NCBI RefSeq assembly: GCF_947500325.1
Contig: NZ_CANMRQ010000005.1
Location: forward strand, 124,001 to 188,000
Reading direction: 5' to 3'
DNA: 64,000 bases
Origin: an uncultured Lacinutrix sp.
Lineage (GTDB): Bacteria > Bacteroidota > Bacteroidia > Flavobacteriales > Flavobacteriaceae
Below are positions 16,730 to 25,286 of the stretch, piece after piece. Under the pieces are notes generated by a model, which worked only from the letters and a program-made list of their open reading frames with translations, was not told the origin of the DNA and ran no database searches. Both the position numbers and the translations under genes were made by a program. Every line of letters begins with the position of its first letter. The stretch's first letter is position 1.

Positions 16730-18049
16730 ATGAACGACAATTTCATTCTTATTCTTGCCATACTTATTTCTGCTGCTATTGGTGGCTATTTAGGAATACT
16801 ATTCAATAAACTAAAAAGTAAAAGTGATAAAAGTACTCTAGAAGAGCGTCAAAATCAAATGGGTTTATCTATAGAGTCTTTAAAACGTAATCTTGCTAAA
16901 GTAGAAAATGAACGAGAAGACATTAGAAGAGAAAAAGAGTTTTTAAATACTGAGTTAGCTCGAAAAAACTCTGAATACGAAAACCTTCAGCAATTAAACC
17001 TAAAAAGAGATGAAGATTTAGCAAAACAACAAGAACAACTTCGTAAAGATTTTGAACTATTAGCTAATAAAATTCTAGAGGAAAAATCTGAAAAATTTAC
17101 ACTTCAAAATAAAGAGAATATCAAGAATATACTAAATCCACTTCAAGAGAAAATTCAAGTTTTCGAAAAGAAAGTAGATGAAACACAGAAGGAAAGTATA
17201 AGTATGCATTCTGCTTTAAAAGAGCAATTATTAGGTTTAAAAGATTTAAACCAACAAATGACAAAAGAAGCCACCAATTTAACAAAAGCCTTAAAAGGAG
17301 ATAGTAAAATGCAAGGTAATTGGGGAGAATTAGTATTAGAACGCGTATTAGAAAAGTCTGGCTTAGAAAAAGACCGTGAATATTATGTACAACAAAATTT
17401 CACTTTAGATGATGGTTCTCGTGTTTTACCAGATGTAGTTTTACATCTACCAGATAACAAACGAATGATTATTGATAGTAAAGTATCTTTAACAGATTAT
17501 GAACGTTATGTAAATGCAGAGCTTGAAGAAAGGGACCAATATTTAAAAGCGCATATTAACTCAATAAAAAGGCATGTTGAACAGCTATCTGACAAAAACT
17601 ACCAAGATTTGTATGATATCGAATCTCCAGACTTTGTGTTATTATTCATTCCTATTGAACCCGCTTTTGCCATTGCCATAAATGAAGACAATTCACTCTA
17701 CAACAAAGCATTCGAACGTAATATTGTTATTGTAACTCCTTCTACTCTTTTAGCTACATTACGTACTATAGATACCATGTGGAATAATGAAAAGCAACAA
17801 CGAAACGCTATAGAAATAGCTAGACAAGCTGGAGCACTTTACGATAAATTTGAAGGACTTGTTAAAGATTTAACTGGAGTTGGGAAGAAAATAGATGACG
17901 CCAAAAAAGATTACTCTGCTGCAATGAATAAACTAGTTGAAGGGAGAGGCAATCTAATTACAAGTGTTGAAAAACTTAAAAAAATGGGGGCCAAAGCAAA
18001 GAAAGCATTACCAGATGCTATTATAAAACGAGCTAACGAAGAAGATTAG
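16730..18049 (+). CDS. rmuC: DNA recombination protein RmuC
   Basis: A 439-residue RmuC homologue: an N-terminal membrane anchor (about residues 4-26), a long coiled coil (about 30-150, rich in E, K, L and Q), then the conserved RmuC nuclease-like domain (about 190-400, with MQGNWGELVLERVLEKSGL, LPDVVLHLPDNKRMIIDSKVSL and FVLLFIPIEPAF). E. coli RmuC limits inversions at short inverted repeats and is a putative endonuclease related to the PD-(D/E)XK fold. It heads a likely three-gene unit with the next two genes. Confidence 0.94.
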   Translation: MNDNFILILAILISAAIGGYLGILFNKLKSKSDKSTLEERQNQMGLSIESLKRNLAKVENEREDIRREKEFLNTELARKNSEYENLQQLNLKRDEDLAKQQEQLRKDFELLANKILEEKSEKFTLQNKENIKNILNPLQEKIQVFEKKVDETQKESISMHSALKEQLLGLKDLNQQMTKEATNLTKALKGDSKMQGNWGELVLERVLEKSGLEKDREYYVQQNFTLDDGSRVLPDVVLHLPDNKRMIIDSKVSLTDYERYVNAELEERDQYLKAHINSIKRHVEQLSDKNYQDLYDIESPDFVLLFIPIEPAFAIAINEDNSLYNKAFERNIVIVTPSTLLATLRTIDTMWNNEKQQRNAIEIARQAGALYDKFEGLVKDLTGVGKKIDDAKKDYSAAMNKLVEGRGNLITSVEKLKKMGAKAKKALPDAIIKRANEED

Positions 18050-18076
18050 CTAAAAATTATAAAAACACCATAATAC

Positions 18077-18436
18077 ATGATAAAATTTCTTTTTAAATCA
18101 CTAATAGTAATACTATTAATTGTTGCTGCCTATTTCAGTTTCATATACTTTATAAGTTATAGCGAAGGTGTACGTGCTGGTGAATTAGTAAAATTCAGCA
18201 ACAAAGGTGTTATATTTAAAACTTGGGAAGGAGAAATTAGTCAAGGTGTTAGTGAATCACAAATTTTTATATTTTCGGTTGAAGATAAAGAAACTAAAGT
18301 AATAGAAGACCTTAACAAATATCAAGGTCGTTTAGTAAAACTAACTTATTTCGAACGTTATAAATCATTATTTTGGCTGGGTGACACAAAATACTTTATT
18401 ACTAAAGTAGAACTAAATACTCCCGATAATTTATAA
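18077..18436 (+). CDS. Small single-pass membrane protein
   Basis: A 119-residue protein: one N-terminal membrane helix (about 5-28), then a compact beta-rich exterior domain containing GVRAGELVKFSNKGVIFKTWEGE. Similar flavobacterial proteins are often labelled 6-phosphogluconate dehydrogenase in databases. At this size and without a Rossmann motif that label cannot be right. It lies 27 bases after rmuC and 3 bases before the thioesterase gene, so it is probably co-transcribed. Function unknown. Confidence 0.7.
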   Translation: MIKFLFKSLIVILLIVAAYFSFIYFISYSEGVRAGELVKFSNKGVIFKTWEGEISQGVSESQIFIFSVEDKETKVIEDLNKYQGRLVKLTYFERYKSLFWLGDTKYFITKVELNTPDNL

Positions 18437-18439
18437 CAT

Positions 18440-18994
18440 ATGGAAGCATACAAAAAAGTTGACGCCTCTCGCATAAGTATTTCAGAATTAATGTTGCCTT
18501 CACATTCAAATTTTAGCGGTAAAATTCATGGTGGTTATATTTTAGGTTTAATGGACCAAATAGCTTTTGCATGCGCAAGTAAACATTCTAAAATGTATTG
18601 TGTTACTGCTTCTGTAGATACTGTAGATTTTTTAAACCCAATAGAGGTTGGTGAATTGGTAACCATGAAAGCTTCGGTTAATTATGTAGGCAAAACGTCT
18701 ATGGTAGTTGGTATTAGAGTTGAAGCAGAAAATATTCAAACTGGAAAAATTAAACATTGTAACTCGTCTTATTTCACTATGGTTGCTAAAGACAATAATG
18801 GAAAATCTATAGAAGTTCCTGGTTTAATTTTAAATGATAAAACAGAAGTAAAACGCTATCTTAAATCATTAAAACGAATAGAGACTAAAAAAGCAAGACA
18901 AGAAGAGTTTGATCATCAAAACTTTTCTCATCAAGATTATTTAGAGCAACTAAAAGGTTATAAAGTAAAAATAGAGCTTCCAGAAAATTATTAA
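18440..18994 (+). CDS. Acyl-CoA thioesterase, hotdog fold (YciA/BFIT-like)
   Basis: A 184-residue hotdog-fold thioesterase. The conserved segment NFSGKIHGGYILGLMDQIAF (about residues 22-41), with its catalytic Asp on the hot-dog helix, is followed by VTASVDTVDFLNPIEVGELV, typical of the YciA/ACOT group. It hydrolyses acyl-CoA to free acid and CoA in the cytosol. A charged C-terminal extension (about 130-184) is longer than in E. coli YciA (about 130 residues). Confidence 0.9.
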   Translation: MEAYKKVDASRISISELMLPSHSNFSGKIHGGYILGLMDQIAFACASKHSKMYCVTASVDTVDFLNPIEVGELVTMKASVNYVGKTSMVVGIRVEAENIQTGKIKHCNSSYFTMVAKDNNGKSIEVPGLILNDKTEVKRYLKSLKRIETKKARQEEFDHQNFSHQDYLEQLKGYKVKIELPENY

Positions 18995-19068
18995 AACTCC
19001 TTTTTTTTTAAATCCAGAAAAGTATCACAACTTTTCCGTATTTTAGTTTCCACGGTAATAAAACACAG

Positions 19069-19461
19069 ATGATTATGAAAAAAATAAAATGGATTGCTTT
19101 ACTCCTAATTGTTGTGCTTGCATATTTAGGTTATAATTACATTTATCAAGACCATAGAAACATTAGTGAAGAAAAAGCAGCATTTTCTGTAACAGCTGTT
19201 AGCCTTCAAGAAAAATTTAGTAATGACACACAGGCTTCTGAAACAAAATTTTTAAATAAAGTTATTGAAATCACTGGACAAGTATCAGAAATTAATGAAA
19301 CAGATTTCACTTTAGACGATGCCGTATTTTGTAGTGTAGACAAGTCTAATGCATTATCTAAAGACAACTTGTCTAAAACAATTACCATAAAAGGCCGTTG
19401 CATTGGTTATGATGACCTTTTAGAACAAATAAAACTTGACCAATGCACAATAATTAACTAA
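19069..19461 (+). CDS. OB-fold (tRNA_anti-like) membrane-anchored protein
   Basis: A 130-residue protein with an N-terminal membrane anchor (about 4-22) and an OB-fold domain of the tRNA_anti-like family (about 55-128, with FLNKVIEITGQVSEINETDFTLDDAVFC). ATG at 19069, with an equally possible ATG at 19075. It is the first of four closely spaced genes (spacings 7, 9 and 50 bases) with a DUF5777 barrel, a c-type cytochrome-like lipoprotein and a YceI protein. Role unknown; probably in the envelope. Confidence 0.75.
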   Translation: MIMKKIKWIALLLIVVLAYLGYNYIYQDHRNISEEKAAFSVTAVSLQEKFSNDTQASETKFLNKVIEITGQVSEINETDFTLDDAVFCSVDKSNALSKDNLSKTITIKGRCIGYDDLLEQIKLDQCTIIN

Positions 19462-19468
19462 AAACATA

Positions 19469-20320
19469 ATGAAAAAATTTCTATTATTCTCTTTAATATT
19501 CATTCCATTATTTTTATTTTCTCAAGATGATTTACTTGGTGAAATAGACCAAGACTCTCCTGAAGACAATTATGCGACAGCTACATTTAAGGGTTTAAAA
19601 ATTGTTAATTTTGAATCTACAAAACTTACAGCTAAAAAAGAATTAACTTTAGTAATAGCACACCGTTTTGGTAGTATTGAAAATGGTTTTGATAGTTTTT
19701 TTGGTTTAGATGATGCGTCTACAAGATTTAATTTTATTTATGGTTTGACTGATGCCATAAACATAAGTGTTTCAAGAAGTTCCTTCCAAAAAATATATGA
19801 AGGCGCTATAAAATATAGACTAGTTAAGCAACGCAAAAATGGCTCTCCTTTTACTATAGTAGGTTATAATTCCATATTAATAAACACCGCTCTTGATAAA
19901 AAGAATCTCCCAAAATTAGAGTTCAAAAATCGTATTGGTTATACTGCTCAAATGCTTATTGCTAGAAAATTTAGTAAAAAATTATCATTAGAACTAGCAC
20001 CAACTTTTTTTCATGATAATTATGTTTTAGATAACAATCAAGATAATTCACAATTTGCATTAGGACTAGGTGGTCGTTACAAATTAGGTAAACGTTGGTC
20101 TCTAAATGCCGATTATGGTTGGCATTTAAATAGGTCTAGTACTTCTCCCTTTAAAAACCCACTATCCATTGGTATCGATTTAGAAACTGGAGGCCATGTT
20201 TTTCAAATGCATTTTAGCAATGCACAAGGCATGAATACCAATAGTTTTTTAGGTCAAGCAACAGGAGATTGGGGAGATGGAAACATCTATTTTGGATTTA
20301 ATTTAAGTAGAGTATTTTAA
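19469..20320 (+). CDS. DUF5777 family outer-membrane beta-barrel-like protein
   Basis: A 283-residue protein with a signal peptide (MKKFLLFSLIFIPLFLFSQ) and a body of amphipathic strands ending in an aromatic terminal strand (GDGNIYFGFNLSRVF), as in outer membrane beta-barrels. The pattern (RFGSIENGFDSFFGLDDAST, then repeated strands) matches DUF5777. It sits in the four-gene redox/lipid-type operon. The family has no established function that I know. Confidence 0.82.
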   Translation: MKKFLLFSLIFIPLFLFSQDDLLGEIDQDSPEDNYATATFKGLKIVNFESTKLTAKKELTLVIAHRFGSIENGFDSFFGLDDASTRFNFIYGLTDAINISVSRSSFQKIYEGAIKYRLVKQRKNGSPFTIVGYNSILINTALDKKNLPKLEFKNRIGYTAQMLIARKFSKKLSLELAPTFFHDNYVLDNNQDNSQFALGLGGRYKLGKRWSLNADYGWHLNRSSTSPFKNPLSIGIDLETGGHVFQMHFSNAQGMNTNSFLGQATGDWGDGNIYFGFNLSRVF

Positions 20321-20329
20321 AAAAAAAGC

Positions 20330-20701
20330 ATGAAAAGAATTATATATACAACAGCATTACTCTATACAATTTTATTTGTAGGATGCTCAAATGTAAGTGA
20401 AGAAGATTTACTAGAACCTATTATTACAGGTGAAAAGGTTGTTTATGCAGATATTCAACCTATAATACAAAACAACTGTACATCTTGTCACAGTAATCCA
20501 CCTCAATTTGGAGCTCCAATTGCTTTAGTTACATATGATAATGTAAAAAGCGCTGTTGAAAACTCTAATTTAATTAATAGGATTTCTTTACAATCTGGAG
20601 AAAGCGGAGCTATGCCATTTGGAGGTCCAAGATTACCTCAAGATTTAATCGATTTAATGATACAATGGGAAGCAGATGGCTTGTTAGAAGATGAAGAATA
20701 G
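20330..20701 (+). CDS. Mono-haem c-type cytochrome-like lipoprotein
   Basis: A 123-residue lipoprotein (lipobox LFVGC, cysteine 19) with one CXXCH haem site, C50-T-S-C53-H54, after the DIQPIIQNNC segment typical of small cytochromes that precede membrane-bound oxidoreductases. A likely sixth haem ligand is M95 in GAMPFGG. Probably electron transfer at the outer face of a membrane. It is cotranscribed with the DUF5777 and YceI genes. Confidence 0.85.
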   Translation: MKRIIYTTALLYTILFVGCSNVSEEDLLEPIITGEKVVYADIQPIIQNNCTSCHSNPPQFGAPIALVTYDNVKSAVENSNLINRISLQSGESGAMPFGGPRLPQDLIDLMIQWEADGLLEDEE

Positions 20702-20751
20702 CTACTATTTTTTTGGCAGGCTATTTGATTATTAATTAAAAAACTATTATT

Positions 20752-21303
20752 ATGAAAAAACTTATTGCATTATCACTATTATTAAGCGTTAATTTTGCTA
20801 TCTCACAAAATAAATTTCTAACTAAAACTGGTGTTGTTAACTTTGAAGCTTCAGTACCTTCTTTTGAAGAAGTCAAAGCTAAAAATGAAAATACAACTGC
20901 TATTTTAAATACAGGAAATGGAGAATTTGCTGCATTAGTATTAGTGAAAGGTTTCCGCTTTAAAAATGCTTTAATGGAAGAGCATTTTAATGAAAACTAC
21001 GCAGAATCAGATGAATTTCCAAAAGCTACTTTTAAAGGTACTATTTCGAATTTTAATATTGAAGACTTAAACTCTTCTGAAAAAGAAATGGAATATAATG
21101 GTACATTAACGTTTCATGGGAAAACTAAAACATTAGATGCTAACAGTATAAAAATAACTCTTAATGCAGATAATACAATCTCTTTATCTGGAGAATTCAA
21201 AGCAAATGTTTCAGATTTTGATATAAAAATACCTAAGGTTGTTAGTAATAAACTATCAAAAACGGTGGATGTAAGCTATAATTTTACATTAACAAAAAAA
21301 TAA
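20752..21303 (+). CDS. YceI family protein
   Basis: A 183-residue secreted protein (signal peptide MKKLIALSLLLSVNFAISQ) with the YceI lipocalin-like barrel: FLTKTGVVNFEASVPSFEEV, FRFKNALMEEHFNENYAESDEFPKATFKG, GTLTFHGKTK. YceI proteins bind long-chain isoprenoid or fatty-acid-like ligands in the periplasm. It is the last gene of the operon and ends at the terminator at 21316-21354. Confidence 0.92.
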   Translation: MKKLIALSLLLSVNFAISQNKFLTKTGVVNFEASVPSFEEVKAKNENTTAILNTGNGEFAALVLVKGFRFKNALMEEHFNENYAESDEFPKATFKGTISNFNIEDLNSSEKEMEYNGTLTFHGKTKTLDANSIKITLNADNTISLSGEFKANVSDFDIKIPKVVSNKLSKTVDVSYNFTLTKK

Positions 21304-21315
21304 AAAAAACTCCCA

Positions 21316-21354
21316 TACAAAAAAACCTTCAGTAAAACTGAAGGTTTTTTTGTA
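21316..21354. terminator. Bidirectional intrinsic terminator
   Basis: A perfect 18-bp stem, TACAAAAAAACCTTCAGT and its complement, with a three-base loop. It serves the convergent YceI and T9SS-cargo genes in both directions. Confidence 0.9.
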
Positions 21355-21377
21355 TAATCATTTATTATAATAACGCC

Positions 21378-21737
21378 TTATAACTTTACAAATCGCTTGG
21401 TTAATTTTATATCTTGTTTTTGATTTAAAGAAGTCAATCGTACTAAATACAATCCACTATTCCATTTAGATATATTAATTTTAGTGTTTAAATCACTTAA
21501 TGTTTCAGAAAGTACTTTTTTACCTAATACATCAAAAACGTCTACTTTCAAACCATCATTAGACAAAAATGATACATCAATATTCATCTTATCATTTCCA
21601 GGATTTGGAAAAATGGAAAATTTAACTTGTTCTTGATCAACGCTATTTGATGAACCGACTACTTCATTTGTATTAGTTTGTGCATAAAACACTAAACTAA
21701 ATAATAAAGTAAATATTAATAAAGTAGTTTTTTTCAT
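21378..21737 (-). CDS. Minimal protein with T9SS type A C-terminal sorting domain
   Basis: A 119-residue protein: signal peptide (about 1-19, ending FYAQ), a short passenger of about 20 residues (TNTNEVVGSSNSVDQEQVK), and a full type A T9SS sorting domain (about 40-119: FSIFPNPGNDKMNI, VFDVLGKKVL, WNSGLYLVRL, KRFVKL). The domain directs export through the type IX system to the surface. Cargo proteins usually carry a large passenger; here there is almost none. It could be a small surface peptide or the remnant of a larger gene. Confidence 0.88.
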   Translation of the reverse strand: MKKTTLLIFTLLFSLVFYAQTNTNEVVGSSNSVDQEQVKFSIFPNPGNDKMNIDVSFLSNDGLKVDVFDVLGKKVLSETLSDLNTKINISKWNSGLYLVRLTSLNQKQDIKLTKRFVKL

Positions 21738-21769
21738 GTTTAGTAGTAATTAAAATCTGGGGTATTATC

Positions 21770-21801
21770 TAAAGTTATAAAAATAATATTTTTTATGCAA
21801 A
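21770..21801 (-). promoter_or_regulatory. Promoter of the small T9SS-cargo gene
   Basis: Minus strand: TTTG (21801-21798), a 20-base spacer, TAACTTTA (21777-21770), one base from the TAnnTTTG consensus with near-ideal spacing. It lies 33 bases before the start codon. Confidence 0.5.
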
Positions 21802-22002
21802 AAAAATGCCATAACTCTGATTAAAATGAACTTTAACTAAAAAAATGAGTATAAACTATTCTTTTTTTGCCTTATTACCTTAAACATGATAATTTTAAAA
21901 TATAAATTATTATACAGTTTATTATTTGACTTTAAACAAAAAATAACTGTATTTATTTATGTGTTTATTTAAAAATATAAATTAATTTCACAAAAAAAAA
22001 GA

Positions 22003-22896
22003 TTGCCTGTACTCGAAACATTACTGTATTTTTCTGTTTTTAATTACCCAGTAACTAAAGATGAAATTTTTAACTTTTCCAAAGTTGCCTCGCTTGAAGA
22101 AGTTGATAAACAATTAGAGTACTTATTAAATAAAGGCGTTATTTTTCAATTTGGTCTTTATTTTTCGGTTATAAATAATATACAAGATGTAAATCGTAGA
22201 GAGTTAGGAAACAAAAAGGCTAAAGCGATTCTACCAAAAGCTAAAAAAGTAAGTAAATTTATATCTAAATTTCCTTATGTAGAAAATGTAAGTATATCTG
22301 GTGCATTATCTAAAGGTTATTATGATGACGAAGGTGATTTTGATTTTTTTATTATAACTACTCCTAATAAATTATGGATAGCTAGAACACTATTAATTAT
22401 TTTTAAAAAAATATTTTTACTTAATTCTAAAAAGTATTTTTGTGTTAATTATTTTATTAGTAGTAATCATTTAAATATACCTGAACGCAATAGATTTACT
22501 GCTACAGAAATTACGACTCTAATACCTGTTTATGGGAAAGCGCCTTTTTCTAAATTTATACAAGAAAACAATTGGGCTAAAAATGAATTCCCAAATAAAA
22601 AAATTGTTAATTCTGAAACGATAGAAGCTATAAAAAAACCAATAATAACTAAGTGTATAGAACGTGTTTTCAATACTCATTTTGGAGATTTACTAGATGA
22701 TACTTTTAGAAAAATGACATTGAAAAAATGGAAGATTAATTTTAATCATATGAGTGAAGAAGATTTCAAAATAGCAATGAAATCTACAAAAAATGTATCT
22801 AAACATCATCCTCAACATTTTCAAAAAAAAGTAATAAATGAGCTAGAATATGCTTACAATGATATAACGCAAAAGTATAATTTAGAATACGTATAA
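22003..22896 (+). CDS. Winged-helix plus nucleotidyltransferase-like protein
   Basis: A 297-residue protein. Residues 1-60 look like a winged-helix domain (YPVTKDEIFNFSKVASLEEVDKQLEYLLNKGVIFQFGLYF). This is followed by a nucleotidyltransferase-type core: GALS at 100-103, then acidic residues D112 and D114 in GDFDFF, the pattern of the metal-binding D-x-D. The usual third acid is not identified. The TTG start at 22003 follows an AT-rich leader. It opens an eight-gene plus-strand operon of radical SAM, methyltransferase and SGNH genes (2 bases to the next gene). It could transfer a nucleotide to a small molecule or protein. The substrate is unknown. Confidence 0.6.
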   Translation: MPVLETLLYFSVFNYPVTKDEIFNFSKVASLEEVDKQLEYLLNKGVIFQFGLYFSVINNIQDVNRRELGNKKAKAILPKAKKVSKFISKFPYVENVSISGALSKGYYDDEGDFDFFIITTPNKLWIARTLLIIFKKIFLLNSKKYFCVNYFISSNHLNIPERNRFTATEITTLIPVYGKAPFSKFIQENNWAKNEFPNKKIVNSETIEAIKKPIITKCIERVFNTHFGDLLDDTFRKMTLKKWKINFNHMSEEDFKIAMKSTKNVSKHHPQHFQKKVINELEYAYNDITQKYNLEYV

Positions 22897-22898
22897 TA

Positions 22899-24335
22899 AT
22901 GTTTGACGTACTTTTTTCACACTCTTATTTTTATAAGTTTGACCAAAAGCAATGGGATAACAAAACTCCTTTCCCTCCTTTGGGCACGTTATATGCAGCT
23001 TCATTTCTAAGAGAAAATGGTTATAAAGTATCTCTTTTTGACACTAATTTAATAGATAAACCTGAAAGTATTTTTGAAAAGTTAAAAACGGTAAAACCAA
23101 AATTTTTTGTTCTCTACGACGATGGGTTTAATTACCTAACAAAAATGTGTTTAACAACAATGAGAGAAGCAGCTTTTAAAATGATGTCTATAGCTAAAGA
23201 AGCTGGTTGTATTGTTATAGCGAACAGCTCAGATTCTACAGATCATTTTGAAAAATACTTAGATAATGGTGCCGACTTTATTATTAAAGGCGAAGGTGAA
23301 GAAGCTTTAAAAGAACTAATAGATAGCATTACTTTAAATCAAGCGACTACTACAATTAAAAGTATTGTATATAAAAAAGAAAATGAAATTATAGAAAACC
23401 CTAAAAGGCCTGTACTAAGAGATTTAGATGTATTACCATTACCTGCCTGGGATTTAATAAACATAGATGATTACAAAGCTATTTGGGAGTTAAGTGGTAA
23501 AGCATTCACTTTAAATATTGCAACAACAAGAGGTTGCCCTTTTAAATGTAATTGGTGCGCTAAACCCATATATGGCAATCGTTATAATTCGCATTCACCA
23601 GCTTATATTACAAAACACATTAAATACCTATCCGATACTTTTAATGTTAAACGTTTTTGGATGTGCGACGATATTTTTGGTTTAAAACCTAATTGGGTTC
23701 AAGAATTTAATATTCAATTAAAAACTCATAAATTAAATATTTCATACTATATACAAAGTCGTGTAGATCTGTTACTAAAAGAAGACACTATAGATGCATT
23801 AGTTGAAAGTGGTTTAGAAGAGGTTTGGGTTGGTGCAGAAAGTGGCTCTCAAGCTATTTTAGACGCCATGGATAAAGACACTAAAGTAGAGCAAATATAC
23901 GAAGCCACTAAATTACTTAAAACTAAAAACGTTAGAGTAGCATTTTTTATACAATTTGGCTATTTAAATGAAACTAAAGAAGACATTGATAAAACAATAC
24001 AAATGATTAAAGAACTGGTTCCAGATAATATAGGAGTTTCAGTTTCTTATCCATTACCAGGAACAAAATTTTATGAGAAAGTAAAAGATGATTTAATACT
24101 TAAAGCAAACTGGACCGACTCTGACGATTTAGCAATGATGTTTAAAGGTACTTATAGCACTGAATTCTATAGAAAGTTACAACGCTACGTTCATAAAGAA
24201 TATCGTAAAAGTCAAGGGTTATATAACCTAAAACACTTTAATATTAGTAAAATAAAATCTATACTTAAATTAGCCTACTATTTGCCAAGTGCTTTTTACG
24301 ATAAATTTCTTTTAAAAAAATTAGCGAAACAATAA
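22899..24335 (+). CDS. B12-binding-domain radical SAM protein
   Basis: A 478-residue protein: an N-terminal B12-binding-type Rossmann domain (about residues 1-140, with FPPLGTLYAASFLRENGYKV and FIIKGEGEEALKELI), a radical SAM barrel with the iron-sulfur motif C213-x3-C217-x2-C220 (RGCPFKCNWCAKP), and a C-terminal part. The family cleaves S-adenosylmethionine to start radical reactions, often methylation of unreactive carbon or phosphorus with methylcobalamin. The substrate here is unknown. It resembles the second protein of the operon at 26,087 (both keep xxYG after the Cys motif), so they may act on related substrates. Confidence 0.88.
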   Translation: MFDVLFSHSYFYKFDQKQWDNKTPFPPLGTLYAASFLRENGYKVSLFDTNLIDKPESIFEKLKTVKPKFFVLYDDGFNYLTKMCLTTMREAAFKMMSIAKEAGCIVIANSSDSTDHFEKYLDNGADFIIKGEGEEALKELIDSITLNQATTTIKSIVYKKENEIIENPKRPVLRDLDVLPLPAWDLINIDDYKAIWELSGKAFTLNIATTRGCPFKCNWCAKPIYGNRYNSHSPAYITKHIKYLSDTFNVKRFWMCDDIFGLKPNWVQEFNIQLKTHKLNISYYIQSRVDLLLKEDTIDALVESGLEEVWVGAESGSQAILDAMDKDTKVEQIYEATKLLKTKNVRVAFFIQFGYLNETKEDIDKTIQMIKELVPDNIGVSVSYPLPGTKFYEKVKDDLILKANWTDSDDLAMMFKGTYSTEFYRKLQRYVHKEYRKSQGLYNLKHFNISKIKSILKLAYYLPSAFYDKFLLKKLAKQ

Positions 24336-24344
24336 ATTAGGTTT

Positions 24345-25286
24345 ATGAATTGGAAAATTAAAGCCTTACTTCAAAAAGTTTTATCCGCTACAAAGTTAGG
24401 AGATAATTTAAATCATATTCCAGCTACTTTAAACAAAAAATACAATTACAATACTACTTTATACCAAACACATGAATGCATAAGAAAATTTAGTTATTGT
24501 AACATAGACCTTTCTTTAAAGAAAACAGCATTAGAAATAGGAACTGGCTATTCATTAATTTCTGCTATTGTGTTATCGCTACTTGGATTTCAAAAAATAA
24601 TAACTATTGATATCACTAAAGACGTACGCGTTTCAACATATAAAAAACAAAAGGAATATTTAGATCACCCGGAAATTCTTAAATTAATATACTCTAATAG
24701 TATCTATACAAAGATAGAAGTAATAAATAGGATAAATAAAATTAAAGAAAGTAACACATTAGAAACACTTCTTAAGTTATTAAACATAAAATATATCGCC
24801 CCTTATACGTTTGAAGACATACTTAAAGAACACAAACAAATTGACTATATATCTTCCCAAGTTGTACTAGAGCATATTACACCCAAAACATTAAATAAAT
24901 TATTTAAATTCACAAAAGAGACAATTAGTAAAGGTCAGTTTTGTGTACATACTATTAATTTTATAGATCACTTTACCAATCCTGGTTTTTTTCAAGATAA
25001 AACAATATCTGAATTTAATTTCTTAAAATATTCAAATCGATTTTGGAGATTTTGGGCAGGAAATTCTATAGCATATACTAATAGATTGTCTTATATATAC
25101 TATATTGAATTATGTAAAAAATATAATTTAAAAGTAATTGATTTTATAGGTGAAAATTATAAACTAAGAAAAGAATTAAGGCCTGAATTAATCCATCAAG
25201 ATATTTTAAATAAATATGATTCTAATGTTAATCTTGAAGATTTAACAAAATACCAAAGAGGCACACTAATAATTTCTAATATATAA
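24345..25286 (+). CDS. Class I SAM-dependent methyltransferase-like protein
   Basis: A 313-residue protein with the class I methyltransferase motif I TALEIGTGYSLISAIVLS (about residues 65-82), an acidic end of strand 2 (ITIDI), and a possible motif near IDYISSQVVLEHIT. It lacks a signal peptide, so it is cytosolic. It sits 9 bases after a B12-type radical SAM gene and directly before a second methyltransferase. The acceptor is unknown. Confidence 0.78.
   Translation: MNWKIKALLQKVLSATKLGDNLNHIPATLNKKYNYNTTLYQTHECIRKFSYCNIDLSLKKTALEIGTGYSLISAIVLSLLGFQKIITIDITKDVRVSTYKKQKEYLDHPEILKLIYSNSIYTKIEVINRINKIKESNTLETLLKLLNIKYIAPYTFEDILKEHKQIDYISSQVVLEHITPKTLNKLFKFTKETISKGQFCVHTINFIDHFTNPGFFQDKTISEFNFLKYSNRFWRFWAGNSIAYTNRLSYIYYIELCKKYNLKVIDFIGENYKLRKELRPELIHQDILNKYDSNVNLEDLTKYQRGTLIISNI

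Noticed and set aside
18077-18436. Reading the small membrane protein as 6-phosphogluconate dehydrogenase
   Set aside because: At 119 residues with a membrane helix and no NADP-binding motif it cannot be that enzyme; the label is a database error for similar proteins.
21838-22002. AT-rich stretch considered as a replication origin or phage attachment site
   Set aside because: No DnaA-box cluster, direct repeats, integrase or dnaA gene is present; the AT-content is normal for intergenic DNA here.
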